A DNA stretch of 64,000 bases from Nissolia schottii (lineage: Eukaryota > Streptophyta > Magnoliopsida > Fabales > Fabaceae), in assembly GCA_003254905.1 (NCBI GenBank), contig QANU01034095.1, positions 163,144 to 227,143 on the forward strand, given 5' to 3'. The notes under the pieces were generated by a model. The model ran no database searches. It was not told the DNA's origin and was given only the letters and a program-made list of their open reading frames with translations. Positions 11,377 to 24,288 of the stretch are shown here, one piece after another; position 1 is the stretch's first letter; every line of letters begins with the position of its first letter. A program made the position numbers and the translations under genes.

Positions 11377-14300
11377 GTACTTAGTCACTTTCGGTTTCCT
11401 CCACCCCCTTCCAAATTAAAAGGAAATAGAGCATTCCTTGTTGCTATTGTTTCTATTGTACAAAAGCATATATACAATTGGTTTAGTGAAAAATACTTAG
11501 GGAAAAAATGTAAAGAAAACTTGATGAAAAGTTGAATGGTTGAAGTGATTTTTAGAAAGTGTCTCTCTTAGAATTCATTGCTTGCATGTTGTCTTGTAAT
11601 CGATGTCCAATTATGCCATTTTCCTCTTTATGTGCAGTGTTTGTACCGCATTAATGCCTCTACTTCTACCTTCTATGTGGTTTCTGGCTTAAATCTTTAT
11701 GTTCTTATAAAATGGAAAAGAAGGCGACTGCTTTATGTTTATAAATATTCAGTTGACCTGAATGTGGCATGCATCATTTGTTATTTTTGGTGTGATACAT
11801 CCAAAATTTATTTTTGTATGTTTCATACGTAATGGTTTGTTACTAACAGGCATGAACGCTCTTAATGTATAGGTGCTTGTCATGACTCCCGCAATATTGC
11901 TGAGGTGCTTGAGGCATAGCTTTCTGAAACTTGACATGATTAAGGTTTTAATAATGGATGAATGCCATCATACTTCGGGTAAAGACGATTATGCGTGCAT
12001 AATGACTGTAAGTGTTATTTCCTCTTTATAGTTTCTTCTACGTGGTTTCTGTTTTTGAATTTCTTACTATTTGCCTTTTGTTGCAATATTTTGGAGTTGT
12101 GATACACTTAATTAATAATCTTTAATTGTTAATTCATTTATATCTCACATGTCACCTGCTCTCCAACTGCAGCTTCGGACAAGCTAATTTGGCTACCTCT
12201 AGTTAATTTTCACTTTCGAGACACTTGACATTAATGATTTTTTTTATTTTTTTGGGGGGGGGGTTGATAATATACGAAGGTCCCAAAACCTGTAGAAATG
12301 GGGAAAGTGGAGAATTGAACCCTCTACCATCAGGCCAAAAAGACTGGGTTAGGTTCCATGGGAGCTGTGACTATTTTGATTCTTCCACATTGAGCATATA
12401 AATAGTAACAAAAGAAAGGCTATGAAAGACAGTTCTTTTAAGAAATTTGTTATGGTGCTGAATCCAGTATGCACTTATCTCCAGAAACTAATTAATGAAA
12501 AATAGATGCAGTATGCTATTGTATAAAAATGGCAGCCAGCTTATGCTGACAATAATTGGTCTGGACTCTAAGACGGTGTGATGTACAAATGCATTCCTTC
12601 CGAAAATTTTCTGTAATGTTGACCATTTTGCTTCACTGAATGTAATGATAATATTATTTCGTATTATTGTTCAGTAGCATCATGTTTCTCTAATTGAGTC
12701 TTATTTTGTAAAAACTGCAATTCGTTTTGTTTGAGAATGGTTACAATTATGTATTGTAAGTTATTTGGTCCTTGTTGAGCATCACCTGTATTGTGGTGTC
12801 ATTATTTGTGTTATGCAAGTAGGTGTTTCTTTTGAAAGATTTGGTTGCATGCAGGAGTTTTATCATGACCAGTTAAATTCTGGTGTCTCTGACCTCCCAC
12901 GAATTTTTGGGATGACTGCATCTCCAATTAAGTCGAAAGGTATATGATCCTAGACTTTCTGTCGCTCGTTTTCTCCCCTACTCTATTTTCGCTTAAAAAA
13001 AAAAAAACTCTTTTTGGTTCTTTAGCTTTATTTATTTATTCAATTTGGTCTGTTAATATTTAATCTTTTTTTTCTTCTTCCGATTTGGTCCTTTATGCTT
13101 CAAATGTCTTCAATTTGGTTCTTCGTTACTTTTCTGTTGCATAACTAATAGAAAATGCTAACATGACACAAATAGTGGTAATATGGCGTATAAATGGATC
13201 TGATGTGGACTGTACCATGTCAATATTTTCCTTTGTGTATGTGATGGAAAAGTGATGAGGGACCAAATTGAGGACACTTTGTAACACAAAGGACTAGTAA
13301 AAGTTGAAGATAAGGGGCCAAATTGAAAAGAAAAAAATAAAAATAAAGATGAAGTACTAAAAATCCTATTTTGCCTTCTATTTTTCATTCTCTGATGTTG
13401 AATTTCCACTTCATCTCTTGCTTTTTGATCCAGTTGGGAATTCTGAACACACCCTGTCCAAAAGAATTCGTTACCTAATGACTCTAATGCATTCAAAGGT
13501 TGTTTTCAAATTTTCTCACATCTGTACATAAATACATGCCTTTCTTCTTTCTATGCATGTAACTGTGTTCTACAGTAATATGTTATTTCCTTATCTTGCT
13601 GGTTAGTATAACTCTATAAACATTGGTAAATTAAAGTGTACCATGCCTAGATACATTACAGAAGCTATGCCTATGGCCTACAATGTGAATGTTAACATGC
13701 CTAGAGGTATTGGACCTATACCCATGCAAGAAAGTTGTTATTTGAAATTTGGCTAGAATGATTTATTTATATGTGATTAGTACTCTTTTCAAGTGCAATT
13801 CAGTATCACCATTTGGTCTTGTTATTATTTGTTTGAAATGATCTTTTGAATGGTAGGTATATACATGTGTCAGTGAAGCTGTCATTGCAGAGTTCATACC
13901 AATCTCAACCCCAAAGTTCAGGTTTTACAGGGAAAATGGAATTCCATTTATGCTGTTCAAAGAATTAGCAGTTAAGCTCAAGATGTTAAAACAGCAGGTG
14001 TGTATACCAATTTTCAATGTATGCCCAAAATGATTAAGGAAAAAAAATGAATTCCCCATGTTTTGAAAGTAGAATTATGACTAGGCCTCTAAGTCATTTG
14101 TTTTACTGAGTGATATGTTCTAGTTGAATCAATGCCAGATTGCAAATGCTTTCTTGTTCCTGTATTTGATTTAAAATCACTTTCTTTCCGATTTAATGCT
14201 ACTTACAAGTTCTCCATTTTTTATCAGATGATAACTGAGTATTTCCTTGATGTTATTGACTTTGGATATTTTTTTGATTTGTTCCTCAGCATGAACTCTC

Positions 14301-17300
14301 TCTTAGAAGTTCAGATTTCACAACGTCAGCTGCTGAATCTGCACGCAAAAGAATATTAAAGATTTTTTCTTCTTTAATGTTTTGCTTGGATGCACTTGGT
14401 GTTTGGTTCGCTTTAAAGGTTCTTACTTGCCCTTTTCTACAGTGACTTTATTGCTTTGATGCTTGTTCGTGGTTGCATAATTATAATCGTTTGTTTATGT
14501 GACAGGCGGCAGAGTTGTTATCTTCCAATGAACCTGAATCATTTTCATGGGGTGCCTCTGGCGATACAATTGTTAAAAAATTTAGTTTGGCTACTGTGCT
14601 GACACTTAGAACTTACTTACCATCTGGTACTGACTCTACAAACCTCGAGAGAATTAGTGAAATTTTAATAATGAATTTTCCTGCATTCTTTTCTGTAATT
14701 AATTTTTAAAATATTTCCTCACTCAGGTCCGCTGTGGTCTATTGGTGATAACGTTAAATCCGACATGGATATGGGGCTGCTAACCTCAAAAGTTTGTTGT
14801 CTTATTGACACTCTACTTGAGTACAGGTTATCATTGTTGATCGATTTCTTTCGAAATTTTCAAATGTGGTTTTGAAATCATATATGTGGGGTTATTATAT
14901 TGGATAGGCTGGTCTCAGCCTCTAGAATTTAAATTTCTTTATTAGACAGTTGAAAGTTTTAAGAATAAGACTATATCCTACTTTTTATGGTTGGCATTTT
15001 CATTTAAGCTTGAGTGTCATCTTGCATTTTGACTCAGTTTGTGAAACTTATATTGTTTTGTTTTATCTATTTTATACTCACTGAATAAAACTTTTTTTTA
15101 ATCCTTTAATCAATAATCAATAATTTGTCTAAAATTTTGATTGTATGGAGTGTGGAGTAATCTGTTTATCTCGTTAAGGTTGTGACTAAAATGTATTTTG
15201 ACGGTTCTATTGTTAATGCTCCCATTGCAGGGATTTGACTGACTTGAGATGCATAGTTTTTGTGGAAAGGGTCATTACAGCCGTTGTCCTTCAGGATCTA
15301 TTGAATGCTTTGCTTCCAAAATACAATAGCTGGAATACTAAATGCATTGCAGGACATAATTCTGGATTGCTAAATCAAACAAGGAAAAAGCAAAATGAAA
15401 TCGTGGAAGAGTTTCGTATGGGATTGGTATGCTGCTTGCTTAGATCAACCACTGTATTATTATAACCAAGTACAGTTTTTGATTAAGGAAATATTATAAT
15501 ATGCAGGTCAATATCATCGTTGCAACTTCAATTCTTGAAGAGGGTCTAGATGTTCAAAGCTGCAATTTGGTTATCAGATTTGACCCATGCCCTACAGTGT
15601 GCAGTTTCATACAATCCCGAGGCCGTGCCAGAATGCGAAATTCGGATTATGTATTAATGGTTCAGTGGTAATTATTTTTATGTTATTCTACTCTGTATTA
15701 AGATTACTCTAGCACTTAGAGAAGTGCTATTTAACATGTTGCATAGAATCAGATAGACATTTACAGCATCCAGTTTGTATTTTATTTGTTGAAGTAAATC
15801 TTCCTCAGCAACTTCCTAATTTTGTTTTGAAATTTCAGTGGGGATTCAGTTACACAATCTCGACTAGAGAAATACCTTGCTACTGGGGATTTTATGAGGA
15901 AGGAGTCATTGCGTCATTCTTCCATTCCATGTGATGTTTTTGAAGGTGATCAATTTAACAAGGAAGCTTATCGTGTTGAAAGCACTCGAGCCATTGTTAA
16001 TCTTAGTTCTAGCATTGGTTTGATATACTTATATTGCTCTCGGCTCCCTGCAGACGGGTTAGTTAGTTCATTGTTGTCTTCATTACATGATTTACATCTT
16101 AAATTTTCTTCCTTTTTATGAACCAAGATATATGATGATGCATTGATGCGAGTGCAATCTGCTTTAATCTGGTTCTATTATTTGTTTTGTTTTTTATTAC
16201 CTTGTTTATTCATTATTTATCACATTCCCATCTGGATTTAATGCTCAGATACTTTAAACCAACTCCACGGTGGGATAAGGAAACTGGAAGATTGCATCTT
16301 CCAAAGAGCTGTCCTTTACAGACTATTCGTGTACAAGGTGACAAAAAAATCTTAAAGAATATTGCTTGCCTTGAAGCATGCAAGCAACTTCATAAGATTG
16401 GAGCTTTGACCGATAATCTTGTTCCTGATATTGTTGTTGAAGAAGAAGAGGTGGCGGATTTTGGTAAATACATGCCTTCTATTCATTTCTGCTTCTATTA
16501 CTTTACTCCCTCTCATTCTAAATATTATTACTGGAAAATTAAATTAATTTTATCCTTACAATCTCCGGTTGGGTTCAACATCAATCTAATTCTTACAGGG
16601 AATGGACCTTTTAATGATGAACAACCAAGTTATGTACCACCTGAAATGGTGAATCACTCTTCGAATGCTGGGAACACAATGTACCATTGCTATCTAATGG
16701 AGTTAAACCAAAGTTTTAGCGATGATATCTCTAACATTGTGCTTGCAATGAGAACTGAGCTTGATCCAGAAATTGGATGCATGCAATTTGAATTGTGTTT
16801 TGACAAGGGTAGCTTGTCAGTGAAGTTGAGATACATAGGAACCATTATTCTTTCTCCAAATAAGGTATGCTTTCGTGTACTTTAATAGTATCTAGCATGT
16901 TAGGTGGTGTTTGGAAAATTCAATGTAGTTATTGTCTGTTTGTTTTATTTTCCAGGTTCTTTTGTGTAAAAGATTTCAGGTCACTATCCTTAGACTTCTT
17001 CTGGATAATAATATGGATATTTTGCCAACTGTTTTGGACAAACTTTGTTTTGAAGATGACCTTGAGATTGATTATCTTCTGCTTCCAGTTGTTGCGACTA
17101 AGCAAGTACCTACCATTGATTGGTTATCTATTAATTCTGTAAATCCATCTAAAATTACATGTCGGAATCATACTAACAATATATGGATGAACAACGGTCT
17201 AGTTTGCACTTGCATACTACAAAATTCTTTGGTCTGTACTCCTCATAATGGTAAAATATATATCACAACTGATATAATGGAGTTGGATGGAAGCTCGCAT

Positions 17301-19683
17301 TTGAACATGAGGGATGGTGCAGTTACTACATACAAAAAGTATTTTTCCCAGAAGTAAGTATTGTTTTTTATGTTTATTCTCATGTTAGTTTATCAACTTG
17401 TGTGTGTTATTCTTATATTATTTTTCCCTCTCAACTTTCAGGCATGGCATTCAATTGCAGTTTGAATGTCAGAAACTACTTAAAGCAAGGCACATTTTTC
17501 AAGTTAAAAATCATACTCATGGACTTAGACAAGAGAAGGATAGAGGTACCTTTGATTTTTCTTTTTTGTTTATTTTGATGCCTAATCTTTTCTTTGTGAG
17601 ATCAGACCAGTCATATGATGACACCTTTGTTCTTCATAAATACATGGAACAGATTGGTCTTTTGTCGAATCTATCAATTTGGTACTTTTGATATAGGTGA
17701 AGTTCTAGGATATTGATCATGTGCATTAATCTTAAAATTAGGGATGGCTATATAAAATTTAATAGTAATATGAATTGGAATTTCTTGAATGTATTCCTGC
17801 CATTGCATGCCCTTTGATTATGAGATTTTTTGTGGATTGGAAATATTAAAATGGTGAATGCTTTGCTTGCGTAAGGCACAGAACTTCGATTTTATTAGTT
17901 ACTTTTGTATTGGCTTGCTTGTTCCTGACTACTAATGTTATTTGTATTGTATTAGCAGCGACTGCTGCTATCAACTTAGTTAGTTCGCAATGTCATAATA
18001 CCTAAGTTTATTAATTTTCAAATTATAGATGTATATTATGTGTCAACAAATTTGCAATCATAGTTAGTGATATTTGTCTCCAAGCACTCCCATTATGAGT
18101 CTCAATCTAAATTCTAACTATGTTGTCGTTTTCAGAAGCAAGCAAGAACTCTGTTGAATTACCTCCTGAGCTGTGCTATATAATCTTGTCACCAATATCA
18201 ATTAGTACCATTCGTTCCTTCTCTTTTATTCCATCGATCATGCATAGAGTTGAGTCATTGCTTGTGGCTTCCATGTTAAAAAAGATGCATTTGGATCGTC
18301 GCATGCAAAATGAGATTCCAACAATCAAGGTAGGCTACTACTGCAGTCTTGTAAAATTACTCATTGTTGTAATTTGTATTCTTTTTGTTTTTACCCTGAA
18401 AAGACAATTTCATATCAATCTGCTGATTATCCTTAACCACCAAAAGGATCTAAAAAAAATATTTTTTACGGTATGTTATGATGAATTTAATTTTAATCCG
18501 TTATCAGTGTAAAACCCTTTCAAGTCTTCCAATCATGATTTGCTATATCAAAAAATGTATTTGACTCTTACACCCACCTCAAAAATCACTCCTATAATAA
18601 TGTATGATTCATTGATTGAAAGTATATAACATGTTACACTGATTATTATGTTCAAATCAATCTCTATATATAAATTAAAGTAGATTTAGAAGTAAAGTTG
18701 AGATAGAAAGCCTGACGTATCAGATAATGGTGGTGAAGAATTTCTTTTCCCCTTCTTTTTCCTCCACTGCCTTAGAAAATACGCAACGAGATCAAGTAGA
18801 AACTTATTAGTGTGGAACTTTTTATGTTCTTTTGGTTAATTTTGTCTTGGTGTTTTCTAAATGACTGAAATATTGTTATCTAGTTGCTTTAAACATCTTT
18901 AAGATATTTGCATTGATGGTGTCTGCATTTTGAGTTGTAGGTCTTGGAAGCAATTACCTCAAAAAGATGCAAAGAGAGCTTTCACTATGAATCTCTAGAG
19001 ACTCTTGGAGATTCTTTTTTAAAATATGCTACCAGTCAACAACTTTTTGCAACCTATCAAAATCAGCATGAAGGTCTCCTTAGTGTGAAGAGGGTAAAGA
19101 TCATTTCTAATGCTGCCCTGTGTAAGTTCGGGTGCAGTTGTAGGCTTCCGGTACTCTCTCTCACTCTATTATTGTTAATGTTATATTTTCAATGCTTTGT
19201 TTTAGCAATTTGTTTTAATATTTATGTTATGTTTCCATAGGATTTTTACCTGTATTTCTGGTTTAGAATTACTTTCTCTTCACATTTGTGTCAGATTTCT
19301 CAATCTAGCATATTGTTTTCTTCAACAATGCTATGCATGAAGAATATAATTTCTGATATAGTGACAAAAAAATAATAATTGGTCAATTTTTCTAATTAGT
19401 TGATGCTGTGCAGTTTGGTGTATAAATATAATTTTTAATCAATTGACTGGTTGCAACTGTAGGGTTGGTCATCATGTATGTACTTGTTTTGTCTTTGTTT
19501 TTTATTTTCTCATTTAGAAATGAAGAAGTTTACAAAGTTTACAATAGTTACCATGAGTAATGTGTTCTCCAAATTTTAATGCTTATGCCATGGAAATTGG
19601 ATTGTATTGCTCAGACATGAAATAGAATTCCGCATTATCATGTTCAAACTGTACTTGACTTCTATTTCTATTCACTGGTAGTG

Positions 19684-19727
<44 letters not shown>

Positions 19728-21292
19728 TTGCTATTCTTTTGAGTTGCAGGGCTTCATACGAAATGCACCTTTTGATCCTAAAACTTGGGCTGTTCCTGGT
19801 GATAAATCTGGAAGTTTAAAATTAGAAGAGATGGATTTCAAGGGGACAAAGATTATTGTTAGTGGAACAAGAAAATTAAAACGTAAGGTTATTGCTGATG
19901 TTGTCGAGGCACTAATTGGAGCCTACCTTAGCCATGGTGGTGAAAAAGCTGCATTGTGGTTTATGGATTGGCTTGGCATCAAAGTGGAATTTAATACTAT
20001 ACCCTATGAGAGGCATTTTAGTGTTCATCCGGAGAAGCTCGTTAATGTTAGCTTTCTAGAGTCACTATTAAATTACTCATTCTGTGATCGCTCTCTTTTG
20101 GTGGAAGCCATGACCCATGGTTCTTACATGCTGCCTGAAATTCCTAGGTGTTATCAGGTACTTAAGACATTAGTATGCCTATATCTATGTAAAGAACATT
20201 TAGTGAGTCCACATGGGCTGACATATCTTCTTTCGTGTCTTAATGGAATCCTTAAAACTGAAATTGCAAACATTCTTTTCCTTGTATTCTTGTCACTTGT
20301 GTTTCTCTTTTCTCTCTTGATTTGTGAATGATATTAACCTTGCCCTGCAGCGACTGGAGTTTCTTGGGGATGCGGTTTTGGATTATCTCATTACTAGGCA
20401 TTTGGACGATAAATATCCGGGCCTTTCGCCTGGGCAGTTAACTGACATGAGGTCAGCTTCTGTGAATAATGATTGTTATGCATGGTCTGCCATTAACTCC
20501 GGATTGCACAAATACGTACTCCATGCCTCACAGGAACTCCATAAGCATATTGTTGTCACACTCAGTGCTTTTGAAAAGAAGTCTTCAGCATCACCTATTG
20601 GATGGGAGTCCGAGACATCATTTCCCAAGGTTAGCTGTTACAATTCGGTTCATGAGTTTATTTAATTATAGTCATAGTTTTGTTTCAAGATATAGGGTGA
20701 GCCTTAGCGCAATGGTAAGATTGCTGCTTTTTGACTTACGGGTTCATATCCTTGAAATAGTCTTTCTGCTTGTGAGGATGAGGCTGCGATACTTCCCCAT
20801 ACCCAACTAGGTTGCCCATAGTTTTGTTTCGAGATACCAGGGATCCATGTTAATGTCACAATTTATGTATATTTTGAGTGTGATGATAAACTACAAAGTG
20901 TATGCTGTTACATGACACGTGAATATTGTTCCTGTTGTTGACAGGTACTTGGAGACATCATAGAGTCTCTGGCTGGAGCAATTCTTGTTGATTCAGGATA
21001 CAACAAGGAAGCTGTGTGGCAAAGCTTAAGGCCTCTTTTGGAGCCTCTAATCACACCTGAAACACTAAAGGTGCATCCCACCAGGGAGTTGACTGAGCTA
21101 TGCCAGAAAGAAAAGTACATTATGAAAAAGACTAAGCCTCGCAAGGATGGTGGTACTTCTTACAGAATGGAGGTGCTGGCTAATGGTGTGACTCACCAGT
21201 ATGAATACAAGGGTTCTGCTGATAAGAAAACAGCCAAGAAGATAGTCTGCAAAGAAATTTTGAAGTCCTTGCGGAAAACCCAACTCAAGTGA
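10508..21292 (+). CDS. DCL2: Dicer-like protein 2, copy 2 (complete)
   Basis: Complete Dicer that makes 22-nt siRNAs from long dsRNA (family role). Exons: 10508-10584, 10829-11006, 11167-11280, 11873-12007, 12855-12939, 13434-13498, 13857-13997, 14290-14418, 14506-14626, 14727-14826, 15231-15426, 15507-15667, 15839-16057, 16249-16463, 16599-16864, 16956-17353, 17442-17545, 18136-18329, 18941-19150, 19750-20157, 20351-20629, 20945-21292. They sum to 4143 nt, 1380 residues, close to Arabidopsis DCL2 (about 1390, from memory). Landmarks by residue: Walker A ETGSGKT 45-51; DECH 152-155; EEGLDV 458-463; QSRGRAR 483-489; RNase IIIa [13 protein letters not shown] 983-995; RNase IIIb LEFLGDAVLDY 1174-1184; dsRNA-binding-like region about 1308-1376. 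The start is the first ATG and leads directly into the helicase. All catalytic acidic residues are present. Confidence 0.97.
11332..11373. repeat. (AT)n microsatellite, intron 3 of DCL2 copy 2
   Basis: About 21 uninterrupted AT units, likely hypervariable. Confidence 0.95.
12240..12420 (-). mobile_element. Possible tRNA-derived SINE remnant in intron 4 of DCL2 copy 2
   Basis: On the minus strand, GGCCTGATGGTAGAGGG followed closely by GGGTTCAATTCTCC resembles pol III box A and box B. Intron 4 is about 560 bp longer here than in copy 1 (847 versus 285 bp), so something inserted. No clean target duplication was found. It could also be an unrelated repeat. Confidence 0.35.
13011..13363. mobile_element. 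Foldback MITE in intron 5 of DCL2 copy 2
   Basis: About 350 bp whose two halves are inverted copies. Left-arm phrases TCTTCAATTTGGTTCTTCG and AAAATGCTAACATGACACA pair with reverse-complement right-arm phrases TCCTCAATTTGGTCCCTCA and AAAATATTGACATGGTACA. Arms are roughly 150 nt with a short centre. Intron 5 of copy 1 is only 127 bp and lacks it, so it inserted after duplication or was lost from copy 1. Confidence 0.7.
19685..19722. repeat. (TA)n microsatellite just before exon 20 of DCL2 copy 2
   Basis: About 19 TA units ending some 28 bp from the acceptor of the exon at 19750. The copy 1 intron lacks it. Confidence 0.95.
20695..20816 (+). mobile_element. Au-type SINE in intron 21 of DCL2 copy 2
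   Basis: Starts GGTGAGCCTTAGCGCAATGG (box A) with box B ACGGGTTCATATCCTTGAAA and the downstream block GAGGCTGCGATACTTCCCC, the arrangement of plant Au SINEs. It is flanked by a 21-bp duplication, CATAGTTTTGTTTC(A/G)AGATA(T/C), at 20673-20693 and 20817-20837, with two differences between copies. The equivalent intron of copy 1 (6284-6374, 91 bp) has no insert. Confidence 0.9.
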
Positions 21293-22226
21293 TGTAACAT
21301 GCACTATTTATTGTTGTATCATCTTTTGTGAATTGTAAGTTTTTTTTTTTTTGGAGAACATCTTTTGTGAATTGTAATTGAAATGAATAACTAATTATAA
21401 AAGGCAATGGAAACATCTTTTTGTTAGTGTCTGTTGTTGGGAGCTATTGTTGTTTAGTAGTACCTACATATTCCTTGATGCCAAGGACTAATTGGCACTG
21501 AGATAAACCAAGAATGTGCTAAATAATGATGATAAAAAGTAATAGAATATCTTCTTTTGAAAAAAAATTTCGAAAGGAGTTTCATATTTATCTCACTTTC
21601 TTTTTGGATCATAAATCATGTGAAACACTCAACATACTCTATTTTTATCTGGCAAAGTAGATACAAGGAATAATAGAGAGATACTGCAAACATGGTCTGA
21701 TCATCTGTATATACAAGGAAAGAAAAATATTGATGATCTAATTGCCACATTCTTCATCACAATAAATATATGCTCACAATTGCCAGTCTCAAAGCTGCAA
21801 TTAGTCTATGATATTCACCAGTTGCAAGTCCTGGTTCCAGGACTTATTTTTATCATAAATACTGTCATGTCACACAACAGGCATTTTTATCATATAATTA
21901 TTATAGTATCATACAAGATGTTATTTGCGTATAACATAATGTTAAGTGAGAAATTCTTGCATGTTTTTCGATAAATAGAAAAAAAAAGTGTTTTATGTTA
22001 TTTAATACTAACAAGAATTGATCATCTCATGTGAATATAAATAATCTTTGTGTCTTTATCTCTCTTCATATGATATGATCAATTTTGTTTTGAGATGATT
22101 CATTCCTAATACTAACACCTCGGCAAAAGCTGAAGTATCAAAAATCGAATGATACAAAACACTTTTTTTTTTTTTTCCTTCTTGCAAGCATGTAAGAACA
22201 TTCCTCTGCTAAGCAGAAGAGGAATA
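21293..22226. other. Convergent 3' flanks of DCL2 copy 2 and the SURNod19 gene
   Basis: Two transcription units end towards each other here. Each probably contributes a 3' UTR of a few hundred bases. The rest is AT-rich with no coding signal. Confidence 0.6.
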
Positions 22227-24288
22227 TCACAAGTGTTGGTGTGGCACCTGTTCTGCCACCAAGAGGTAGAAGAGGCCCATGACTCCACTGTGCATTCTAC
22301 TGTTGTTGTAGTTAATCACCAGAGTTACAGTTTCACCATCAATTATCTTGACAGAACCTGGTGTAGGGTAACATGTGGTCATTCCCACAACATAGCCTTT
22401 CTCATTTCCTGCTTTTGTTCCATTTCCATACTTTGGTATTGAAGAACATATAACCCTCCCATCCTGAAGTTCTCACATGAGAAATTTCACATAATGAGGT
22501 AATACTCCAATATTTAATTAACATCTTATAATGATACAAGAAAAGAAAAAGAGAATACGGAGATTCAAATTTAGAACCCTTTTAATTTCAAGGGACAAAA
22601 TTATGTACCATTTTCCATGTTTAGTTTTGCATATGTACTCATATTTTTAGAGAGTGATATTCAAAAGTATAAAAATATATGACATTTATGTAACATTACT
22701 TGGCCATATAGAGTTGATGCAATTCCACCAAGATGTAGATGACCAACACCGTAGATGACATAACCACCTCTCTCCATTGGGAGCTTTGCCTTCTTGACAT
22801 CAAGGCAGCCTTTACCATACTCATGCCCTTTGCTGCATGGTTCAACTTGATACTCAACCTGTGTAGCAAAGAATCTATGTTACTTACCCATCCAACTCCA
22901 CGTGTCAAATATATAATAACAATAAATAAGGCTTGTCATATTAATTGTTGTTTAACTATATGGATGCAACACCATAGTGTGATGCTATGTTGTAAATCGT
23001 ATTTATATTTAAAAAACAACCATGTCTTCTTCCACCTGGCAAAGGAGTGAATCCTCTCACGTGGAAATTACACATGAACATCTTTACTATTGTGCAATCT
23101 TCACATGAAATGATCCATTCTCCGCGCAACAGAATTAGCTACATGAATTATACGACGCCATAGTATTAGGTCATAAATCATGTTTATATTCAACCTATTC
23201 AAATTAATCCAAAACATGTCAAATATACATGCCTTAGAAATTTTCACTTACCAAACAATCATGCATTAATGGACTCATCCCTTTGGACTTATTACTTGAC
23301 ATCGTCAAAGTATCAGTGACATCAAGTATGTATATCTTCAAAGGAATAACAGAGTGTTCCCAGGTCACCCACTTGACAGTATATCTCAGGTAAAGCCCTC
23401 TCTTAGGCCCATAAAATCCCCCCTTCCTCACCCTGCACTGGCTCTCATCAGGGCAACACTCCAACCCTCCATAATAATCGGGACTCAGAGGCTTTCCATC
23501 TTCCTCTTTTGTAATGTTATAAAGATCACACCTGCACTCAAGACACCCAATCCTATCTTCCACACCCCTTGTGTCAATAGCATGAACATTAATGAGCCAT
23601 TTCTCCTCATACCCTTTTGGAATCTCTTCAGGGTTTCCTACTTCTACACCAAAAGGGTCAGGAATAAGTGTGTCTGTTCCTCTTGTCTCTGATCCAATTC
23701 CAAAGTACTGTCCAAGAACTTCATCTTGGCACAAGCCATTGTTCCTCACCGCAACAATGTTATCTGTGCTGTTTGCTCCATTGTTGAGTTGGTGGTACCT
23801 ATAAAGAGACATAAATCATTCAATTGTTTCTATCCATTTGCTTAAGCTTTTAAAAGAGATAGTTTTTAAAATGGTACCAGAGTCATTATGACGAAGAGGT
23901 CAAGAGTTTAAAGAGATATGTAAAACTATTAAATTGTCTTCTCCCATTAGCTTAAGTTTTTGGGAAAGATGGTTCTTTGACTGTACCTGATGACGACCCA
24001 ATGGTGAAGGTAAGCTTCTTGGAGTGGTACTGAGTTCCCAGATTCATCAACCACCTCAGCATTGAAGCTCTTGACTGCAATGTGGCCCCTTGGAAAATCA
24101 ACATCATAGTACAACTTGTTTGCAACAGATCCTGGTCCTAGTTCAAACTTTGGGGACAGAAAAACAGACGTTTTGATTCTGTTTTCAGTGTTTCCAGAAT
24201 CAGCTGATGAGTATGGTGTGCTTGACACTATTAGTAGCATTGCCAATGAAAGCACCCAACCATGAGACACATGATTATACATCTTCAT
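22227..24288 (-). CDS. SURNod19-domain protein (stress up-regulated Nod 19)
   Basis: Exons on the minus strand: 24288-23987, 23798-23252, 22858-22700, 22463-22227; 1245 nt, 414 residues, about the usual size of the family. The N-terminus has a hydrophobic stretch (VLSLAMLLIVSS) that looks like a signal peptide, so the product is probably secreted or apoplastic. Family phrases are visible: HHWVVIRYHQLNN early, an internal cysteine-rich block (CLECRCDLYN, GGLECCPDESQC), YVIYGVGHLHLGGIAS, and near the end HSGVMGLFYLLVAEQ. The domain was named from a Medicago nodule transcript; its biochemical role is unknown to me. The first ATG (24288) is followed two codons later by another Met, so either could start translation. 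The gene converges on DCL2 copy 2. Confidence 0.9.

Noticed and set aside
14132..14359. Frame overlapping exon 8 of DCL2 copy 2 with a premature stop
   Set aside because: It is in a different frame from the conserved [17 protein letters not shown] reading. With the acceptor at 14289 the exon is open and homologous to copy 1, so there is no nonsense mutation.
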